This document shows, in pieces, positions 56,249-64,000 of a stretch of 64,000 nt of DNA (its first letter is position 1; each line of letters opens with the position of its first letter). This DNA is from Cladopsammia gracilis (taxonomy: Eukaryota > Cnidaria > Anthozoa > Scleractinia > Dendrophylliidae), in contig JAJGOT010000034.1 in NCBI GenBank assembly GCA_022457155.1, forward strand, positions 1,907,501 through 1,971,500, read 5' to 3'. The notes beneath the pieces were generated by a model, which was given only the letters and a program-made list of their open reading frames with translations, did no database searches and had not been told where the DNA came from. A program made the translations under genes and the position numbers.

Positions 56249-57389
56249 GTAAGTTTTTCCCATCATGCAATGCTGTCATATTATGTCCGAATGTTGTTTT
56301 TGATGTTGCAATTGGACATTTAGGTTATAGTGCGTGGTTTCTTGAGTTCAGTTTCTCTTTTGACAATTTTGTTTGTATGTAATTGGTAATGGTTATGCAG
56401 TCTTGTGTCTGGAGCAAATTTCAGTACTTTCAACCCGTCTGGATTTTCACCTGGTTTATTATCAAGAGCTACATACAAACATTGTGTTACTGTTGCCTTC
56501 CCTAAACCCGCGCCACTACTTAAAAAGTGTCAATTGCTTCTCGTCGTTTTTAACAGAGTAACATATGGTAAAAACAGAAAAAACTCCATTTGTTCTCTGT
56601 TCAAAGAATGAACAAGTTCTTTATAACTGTTATCATCCATACGATTAATTACCAGCTTTTCATTATCATTTGCTGTAGACTGAAAAAATTCCAGCATTAC
56701 TTAAAAGATTGTTCCCTTGGTGATTGTTATCTAAACATGGGTTAAAACAACCAAACAGTTCACTGTATTGTTTTTCTTCACTTATATCCTGCTCAACGTT
56801 ACGTTGAGCAGGCGGAGCTACAGTATCTAACTGATCACGTTCCTCATTTTCAGGATCTCCCATAGCTTTTTCTTAAGAGTTCTCCTTTCTTTCCTTTCGA
56901 ATATAACACGTTTTACTTGCTGAAATCTTATTTTCACATGGGATAAGCATCAAGAGCTCTCTGCAATTAATCTTCAGCATCCTTTTTATTAAACATAACT
57001 AAATGAATGATTTAGCTTTCATTCTGCGAAAAAGTTTCATTCCTCCTTTCAAGTAAAATTCTTTACAACTTTGTTCTCTGTTTTCATTATTGGGATCATC
57101 ATCAACCTTCGTCAAAATCTGTTTCAGGTGGAAATTTAGTTCTTGTAAACTTACTCAGTGTTCATCCCCTCATCTTAACTTTTGTTTTAATGTCACTGTT
57201 AACAAAATACCAGATATATTAAAACCATCGATAGGAAAAATCTAAGGACTATCCGTACCACAATTATCTCTTTAAGCAGAGACTAAATTGGGCACGAATC
57301 TTCTGACCAAAATGAACCAAAATGAGGCCTAAAAAAGTTAAAAACAAAAATGAACTAAAACCCCGAACCTCACTGAAATCTAACTGTTT

Positions 57390-58060
57390 GACACTGGTTT
57401 GTTTGACCTGGAAAATCAACCTGATGACAGTATTGCAAAACTCTGCTTAATCATTTCTAATGATATGGCTCAAGAAAAAAAAAAAACAGGTTTGTTTAGT
57501 AAGATTGATTCTTTCTGTACAAACTTCAATATTGAGAAGACTGCGATAAACTTAAGCATCCCATCTTTTTTCTTGTCAAAGGCAAAACAGAATATTTTTA
57601 CACGTCTAAAAAATCACCAACTCAATCTAATTAATGCAAATAAAAAAAACATAAATTTTATTCGATCTTTAAAAGTGAAACGAAATACTCCCATTTAATT
57701 AACCATATCCTGAACATAGAAAAATTACTTCTAAATTCAGTACAGGAAATCATACCTTAAGAATTGAAAATGGTCGAATTACAAATCCTAAAACTCCTGA
57801 ACACCTTTAGTTAGAATTTGCACCCACTGTACACTTAATTCAGTTGAAGTTTATTTCACTGTATGCAGTACTGTATGTCATATGATGAGCTACGAAATAC
57901 TTTTTTTGACAAAATTATTAAACAAAATAGATTTGGATTATCATGAGGTTTACGTTTTTTTGATACTGATCAACATATTAGCAGGCTAACTGCTGCTTTT
58001 GTCACTCAAGCAATGAAAACAAGAACAAAAAATAGTCAATAGTACTTGTGATTGTTTTAC
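57390..58060 (+). pseudogene. Decayed LINE 3' fragment in the SH2-ankyrin gene intron
   Basis: 57399-57698 is an open stretch (FDLENQPDDSIAKLCLIISN..FTRLKNHQLNLINANKKN). Downstream, across stops and shifts, are GNHTLRIENGRITNPKTPEH and, after the expected Cys-rich gap, YDELRNTFFDKIIKQNRF. That order matches the post-RT C-terminal region of LINE polyproteins (RIE.GR..., C..C...EDE.HF...C, Y..LR...F). Heavily mutated; ends in TTAATTTAATTAATTA. Subfamily uncertain. Confidence 0.5.
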
Positions 58061-59773
58061 AATTAATAAATGAATTTAATTTAATTAATTATTTTTTTTA
58101 TTCTAGATTTCTTTATTGTAATTTAAGTAATTTTAATTTCCTTACTTAGTGTAATTGGTTCGGTAATACCATGTATTTAGAAATGGGAATACTGAAATAA
58201 AATTGTTGCCAGTGTTGTTGTATCGTTTGACATTTTGAGCCTAATTTTGACAAGCGTAGGTTTGAGCCTTAAAAATTAACAAAAATTGAACAAAAATCAA
58301 AGGCCAACCGGCAAAATACATTTAATCCTGGCACCGTGCACTGTACGATGACTCACTAAAAATAAAATACTGTCGCTTAAAACAGTCCCCTTGATAAAAT
58401 AAAATTCTTTTATTCACATCTTACAAAAGCGTTCGTGAAATTGTTTCTGATCGCTTTTACAAGCACACTTATTGAAAAGTTCTATATTTGTTTGTCAACC
58501 TACAAGGAAATTGAAAGCATCAGTTCGTAAAACCTATTGTTGTTTAATTTAGTCAGTCTCTTATATAACTTGCAAATGGGGTAAATTAACCGAGGACATT
58601 TTTAACTAAAGGGACACTGTCCCGACAGAAATATCGTGTTTTCATGATTATGGCCAGGAGCTTGCTTTAGCTTGCTTTATCATCCGAAAATAGGAAGAAA
58701 AAATAGCCAAAAGTGATGAACGCAGAAAAATATGAATTTAAAAAGACAAAATAGCGACAAAATTCCACCAGAATCGAATCGAAACTTTGAATATTTCTTG
58801 ACCGCATGTCACGTAATCAAACTACTGCTTCTGTTTTTCTCCTTGAGAATCTTTTAATCCAATTTAGTTGTATATTTCGTGACATTTGGCGATATAACAT
58901 GGAAATTAACAAACATGTTATTTCAACAAAACTTCATTGTAAACGTACAGCGATCGCATACAACCATTCTCAGTGAGCAATGTCAGCTTACCTCAAACTC
59001 TCTTTTCCCTTTCTTAAAACGTAGTGCTATAACAAAAATAATACCAAATGTCCTGAAGAAACCAGTTTGACAAACCAGACTGGACGTACATTAAACGCAT
59101 CGTAAAGGATATTAGCCAAGCGCGCTTGTAGCGTGCCAAATATCTGACCAAAGTCTACATTAGGTGAGATACGATTACATTACGTTACACTTTTTGACGC
59201 TCGATACAATGAAATATATGCTGCAACATGTTCCCAAAAAAACATAGAATTCATAATCGTACGCCTTAAAAATCATCGCTATGAAAAAGAGATATTAAAC
59301 AGTAGGAATCTTACCTAACTGAAAAAAAAATTTGTCAGGCCACAAACGTGCGCTCGCTAAACAGCTTTAAGAAAAACATATGCTTCGACTCGTGTGTTCT
59401 GATATATGATGATAGCATCTAACAAAAATGCGAGAAATTTTGCTAAAAAATTATGCAATAAAAATGCAACAAGAATGTCCCCACAGATTCACTAAAAAGT
59501 CTATTAATAGTATCTAACAAAAATCTTAGTTAACTAAATCATCAACGTATGAATATATCGCTTTGTCAGGCCACAAACATGATCAAACATGCGCTCGCTA
59601 AACCGCTTTCAAAAATATGCCACTCGACTCTTGTGTTGTTGTTATTGATAACATCTTGCTAACAAATATGCACTAGGAATGTCCCCACAAATTCACTAAA
59701 AAGTCTATTAATAGTATCTAACGCATTTTTTGCTAACAAAAATGCATAAAGAATGCATGTTAGCCCACATAAA

Positions 59774-59804
59774 CTCCTGTAAGTTAAACATTAACTTACA
59801 GGAG
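59774..59804. other. Perfect 14-bp hairpin over an exon's 3' splice site
   Basis: CTCCTGTAAGTTAA, loop ACA, then TTAACTTACAGGAG. The left arm equals a 5' splice-site consensus and repeats the CTCCTGTAAGTT found at the exon 1 donor (56243-56254). The right arm contains the TTACAG acceptor just ahead of the ankyrin exon. Confidence 0.85.
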
Positions 59805-59812
59805 ATAAAAAG

Positions 59813-59928
59813 GATCAACACCGCTTCACGAAGCTGCGTTTCTTGGGTTTGATGAGGTCGTTTCTCTTTTGCTGAAACACGGTGCAGACACCAAGTGTAA
59901 GGATGATAAAGGGAACACGCCATTACAG
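59813..59928 (+). CDS. Ankyrin-repeat exon, presumed part of the SH2-ankyrin gene
   Basis: Reads [20 protein letters not shown], then [18 protein letters not shown], with donor ACAG|GTAAAA. This is a canonical ankyrin repeat plus the start of the next. The strong TTACAG acceptor (ends 59801) would put a TAA (59806-59808) in this frame, so the acceptor is taken as AAAAAG (59812), needing a phase-1 upstream exon. Exon 1 ends in phase 2, so at least one more exon should lie in 56249-59800; I could not identify it. No further ankyrin exon is visible before 64000. Confidence 0.65.
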
Positions 59929-60004
59929 GTAAAAACACTTCGCTTCGAACAAATTTTGTTATTGCTCAGTTGTTTATCTAATTCTAATTAAGTTAAGTTA
60001 TGTG

Positions 60005-60254
60005 CACTCTTAAACTCGAATTGTTATTTTAAGAACCAAATTTGTTAAAACAAATCGACAGGTAAGAACTTTTTTGTTGTTAAATTAAATTTCTTATTTT
60101 AAAAATTCATTTCTTACTTTAAGTCTTAAGAAATTGATTTTAAGGAAGAAAGTCTTCTTAAAATAAGAATTAAATTCTTAAAATAAGAAATTTAATTTAA
60201 CAACAAAAAAGTTCTTACCTGTCGATTTGTTTTAACAAATTTGGTTTAAGAGTG
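60005..60254. mobile_element. CACTA-like palindromic MITE, copy 2 (250 bp)
   Basis: CACTCTTAAACTCGAATTGT to GGTTTAAGAGTG, flanked by GTG on both sides. Inverted relative to copy 1 at 54357 and about 90% alike by eye. It lies in the intron after the ankyrin exon. Confidence 0.85.
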
Positions 60255-60337
60255 GTGATCTGCAAAAGGCATAACCCATCACAGCAGATGTGCATGTGTT
60301 AGTGTTAAAATGTGAAACAAGGTGCAAGTGCTAAATA

Positions 60338-62543
60338 AACAAGACGCTGTGGGAGCGTATACTTGGGCGTCGTTGTATTAGGCGTATTGAAATGAAAATA
60401 TCTTGGAAAATCTTCATGCACGTCAGTTTAGGGTTTGATGATAGGGAGTGCACTGAGTATTGGGATAGTCTTGTATGTCGTTGACTGTTGGTGTACGTTT
60501 TGTAAAGTGGAACACGTGAATACTTACGTGAAGTGCGGGTGCAAGGATTATAGTTAACGCTTGTAGAATTTGGAAAAAGCTTAATTGTGGCCACCGAAAC
60601 TGCAAGGAAAACAGAGAATTCATGGCAGCGCATATTCTGTATTCAGGTTTCAAATTACCCTTTTGACATATGGAAATTTGGTGCACTTTTTCCTGACAAC
60701 TACAACAAACTTCAAAGGCCAAATTTTTTTTTTCTTTTCTGCTACGTACCTTTCCCCGCTGTATGACGTCGATTATTATATTTAGTTTCATTCAAGATTT
60801 ATCTTCACAATTGGTAAACATGAAGTTCAGAAAGAATTTTAAACAGAATTTTGCGTGACGCTGGCACAAGGGGCCCTTGTTTGCATAAAGACCTATTTTG
60901 CATAAAGACCTATTTTGGTTTCGTTCGCTTTCTGACTGAAAACTCACTCCACTCGAAATTTTTCCATAGCAGTTCACAGCCAGCCGTTCGAAATTTTTGT
61001 TCTGTTTCGGCCGTTCACTGCAAGCCGTTCAAAATACGCGGTGTCTCTAAAATGCCCGGCAGCCGGGCAAGGTCTCAAATAGACTAAATACCCGGCAGTC
61101 AGAAATTTTCACAAAATTTTCACTGAAAGGCTCTTTCAAACCTTTTGAGAGTATCGATGTTCGTTTAGAAATGTCAAGCGCTTCCAAAAATTATTTTGCT
61201 TTTCCAGTTGACGAAATATCCAAGCTTGGGCATACTATAAGATCGCTATGTTCTCGACACTTAGAACATTTCTGCTGAGACTCGCAGTCAGAAATTTTCA
61301 CAGAATTTCGACTGAACGTCTCACTCAAACATCTTAAGAATATTCAAAGTGCGTTTAGAAATGTCAAGCGATTCCAAAAATTAATATGATTTTCCAGTTG
61401 ACGAAATAGCCAAGCTTTGGCATACTATAAGATCGCTAAGTTCATGACACTTGAAAAATGTCTGCAGACTGCCGGGCACGGCCTCAAATAGACTAAATAC
61501 CCGACAGTCAGAAATTGTCACAGAATTTCGACTGAATGTCTCACTCAAACCTCTGAAGAGTATCCAAAGTTTGTTTAGAAATGCCAAGCGATACCCAAAA
61601 TTATTTTGCTTTTCAAGTTGACGAAATAGCCAAGCTTGGGCATATCATAAGATCGCTATATGTTCAGGACACTTAGAACATTTTCTCACTGCCAGGCATT
61701 TAGTCTATTTCAGACAGTCTGTGCAGAAATGTGCTAAGTGTCGAGAATATAGCGATCTTATAGTATGCCCAAGCTTGGATATTTCGTCAACTGGAAAAGC
61801 AAAATAATTTTTGGAAGCGCTTGACATTTCTAAACGAACATCGAATACTCTCAAAAGGTTTGAAAGAGCCTTTCAGTGAAAATTTTGTGAAAATTTCTGA
61901 CTGCCGGGCATTTAGTCTATTTGAGACCTTGCCTGGCTGCCGGGCATTTAGACACGGCATTCAAAATAATTGTTGAGGCGTTCAAATGAAATTCGATCTG
62001 TTGGCAGATCTCGTTGCCTAGTACGTGATCAAAATCTGCTGTGAAGAAATTGTTCTTTCTTGTTGCACCTTTCTCGATGTAGTGCGAAAGTTATTTTATT
62101 GTTATATCTAGAAGAACTAGTTGTTTAAAACTGTATTTTTGTAATGGACGATTTTATATAAGTGACGATTTTTCTGCCTGTTTTAGCGCATGGATGGGAA
62201 ATTGTCATAAATCTCAAGAGTCTAAAGATGTACATGTGAGTCACATGTACCTTTGAGAATTCATAACTCGAATAATATTCCATCGATTCAATTGAATTAA
62301 AGACTGAATAACGACTAAAGAGTAAGCGATCAAGATATCAGAATTTATCTGCCACTAGAATTTAATTTTCGCCGGTGAGCATATCAAGAAAGCGTTGAAG
62401 TTGTAGCCGAGACGCCAGCTGACCAGTATTTTTCTCCTTGTTACGCTTGACTGAGTTTGACGCACGCGCATTAGAGCCCAATTGCAAATTTGTGCACTAC
62501 CAAACTGCATTTTATAACTTGGGCTCTCCGCCCAAGTAATAAG
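60338..62543 (-). mobile_element. Hairpin-ended repeat, family B, copy 2, interrupted
   Basis: Inverted copy of 36175-37397: begins AACAAGACGCTGTGGGAGCG and ends CTTGGGCTCTCCGCCCAAGTA. The extra length comes from the fold-back element at 61034-61962. Relative to copy 1 it also has small indels, for example CATAAAGACCTATTTTG duplicated at about 60885. Confidence 0.8.
61034..61962. mobile_element. Fold-back element with three direct and one inverted about 200-bp units
   Basis: Ends GTGTCTCTAAAATGCCCGGC and GCCGGGCATTTAGACAC. CAGTCAGAAATTTTCACA followed by GTTTAGAAATGTCAAGCG and CAGTTGACGAAATA recurs at about 61098, 61286 and 61506 (direct) and inverted at about 61740-61905. CCCGGCAGCCGGGC near the ends is itself a hairpin. 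Inserted in family B copy 2, since copy 1 lacks it (junction at about 36740). Confidence 0.8.
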
Positions 62544-63033
62544 CTTGATAAAGATAAAAACAAAAAAAGTTCCGGGTTCAGCGTTTTTATCTCGTTAGTG
62601 CGCATGTGCATTAAGCGAGATTTCGGAATCAGTACGTAAAAAAAGGGACAAAAGTTGTTAACAAAGGTTTCTTTGTTTAAGTTTGTGGACTTTTGCCCTG
62701 GGGGTTAGTTCTTGATACAAGCTATATTAGGGCATTGAGGATATGGTTGGTTAAAACGGTTAGGATTTCAAGAATGGCGTCGCATACCGCCACTAAAAGT
62801 TTTCGGGAGTACCCCCGGACCTATTGTTAATTTCCAAAGGGTATAAGGATGTCATGAACTTGTCATACCCACCGCGTGCAAACTTTCAAATTTGCAAACA
62901 GTCGCCATTTTGAATTTGGCAAGACTGGGGCAATTTTGCGCTGGGAAGTGCGGATATTGGACATTTTCATGTGCTTAAGTGTTTGTATAACTTTTTTAAA
63001 CCCCTTTGAAACTTATTCAAGTGGTTTGAAGGC

Positions 63034-63364
63034 ATGGAAGCACAAGAGCCGAGTGTTAAAGAGAGGTAAGCTTATCAAAGTTCTTATTTCTCGTCTATCG
63101 TGTTATAAAAGTCTTAAGACTTGTGAGGTGACAAAATCAGAGGTTCGTCGATTTACATTAAGCTTATATTGTTTGAGCTAGCAGTGACTAAAATCATGTC
63201 GCCAAAATACTTCTATGTTTGCATCTTATAGCAATGTACCTGTTCTATGATTCGGACAGCAATAAACACAAATCGTGGTTGCCTTGCAAAACACAAGGTG
63301 TGATTTTCTCGGAGCAGTGGAAGTGTGGTTCACAATGTAATTATCGAAACCATGGCGAAACAAG
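63034..63364 (+). CDS. Candidate first exons of a gene running off the right edge
   Basis: Two ATG-to-donor segments: 63034-63065 (MEAQEPSVKER, AGAG|GTAAGC) and 63352-63364 (ACCATGGCGAAACAAG|GTAAGC, MAKQ, strong Kozak). Either could be a 5' coding exon. No downstream exon is in the window, so this rests on start context and donors only. Confidence 0.2.
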
Positions 63365-64000
63365 GTAAGCTTACGTAATTCACGCACATCTAACTCCAAT
63401 ATTAGAAAATGTATATGTTAGTTCAAAGCTTGTTCAGTAATTTCAGTAGTAACGGGTTTGTTGCCACAACCAAATGAATGGTTTCCACTTGAATGAAACC
63501 TTTGATTATTCTATGTTATACATCAACAATTCGAGTTATCGAAATTGCACCGTATTGATTTTACAATTTCAAACCAAATCGCTGGTTTTCCTTTTCTCTT
63601 TATTATAAGTTACATGTAAGATGAAATTGAAATTTTTTGGTAGAAACTTGACAAGTAAACTCGTGTTGATAACTGCTATTGGAATAATTTCAAGTTAGTG
63701 TTTATTTCTATTCTTATATGTATGTTTCACAAATGAATTCGGGTGGATGAAATATACAATCTCATACCGTACTGACCTTGATATATATTATGGGGTATTT
63801 TGCTATTATATGGACTAAAGATTCTGTGAAATACACATGTTTTATTACTGTTGTTGTTATCCATGGTACAAAATTTAATTTATTTAGCAGACACCTCTCC
63901 CAATATAAAGACAGCCGCTGAAATTATGGAAATATAGTTAAGAGTTTGTTTATAAACGCTTGGTTCATAAAATGTTATAAATTCAATTTTTAAAAGAAAT

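Noticed and set aside
56405..56611. Missing ankyrin exon after TTATGCAG at about 56400
   Set aside because: It joins exon 1 in phase, but the peptide (SGANFSTFNPSGFSPGLL..) lacks ankyrin motifs and runs to a stop without a donor.

Overview
The window is animal nuclear DNA. It has spliced genes with GT..AG introns and is dense in transposable elements, most of them non-autonomous and many nested. The gene content fits a cnidarian, probably an anthozoan such as a stony coral: an SH2-plus-ankyrin gene like the SHARK/HTK16 kinases, a gene of a DUF6589-like family, and many palindromic MITEs. That assignment is an inference from gene families, since no rRNA or mitochondrial marker is present.

Layout. 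0-9.4 kb: a LINE ORF1 on the minus strand, a 404-bp palindromic MITE, a tRNA-like SINE head, duplicated blocks, and a 1,493-bp long-TIR element with 7-bp target duplications. 9.4-20.2 kb: MITEs, a TIR-like element ended by poly-C/poly-G tracts that carries a broken reverse transcriptase fragment, and two candidate exons. 20.3-28.4 kb: a ten-exon minus-strand gene (DUF6589-like with ankyrin repeats) reconstructed here. It is interrupted in exon 6 by a 1.14-kb insertion and has an in-frame stop in its last exon. 29-38.6 kb: a second LINE fragment; a fold-back duplication of the 5' end of an integrase-like gene whose two arms each carry a different inserted element; a 1.2-kb repeat family; a pogo/Tigger-type element.

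38.8-51 kb is the most unusual part. A seven-exon gene for a small basic/acidic protein runs into a 5.5-kb intronless reading frame. That frame encodes, in order, a Cys/His-rich region, a P-element-like (THAP9-like) transposase core, two CCHC zinc knuckles, a YqaJ/lambda-exonuclease-type nuclease and the cysteine half of a ubiquitin-protease-like fold. The histidine half follows in the next frame. The three reading frames are each shifted by -1 from the one before.

51-64 kb: degenerate pyrimidine-rich repeats, a TTA-target MITE, two copies of a CACTA-like MITE, the first exon of an SH2-ankyrin gene with a second ankyrin exon 3.6 kb downstream, a decayed LINE tail in the intron between them, and an inverted second copy of the 1.2-kb repeat, itself interrupted by a fold-back element. 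Most of the window is mobile DNA. Two multi-domain genes of transposon-like ancestry (the DUF6589-like gene and the P/YqaJ/protease gene) and one conserved signalling gene sit within it.
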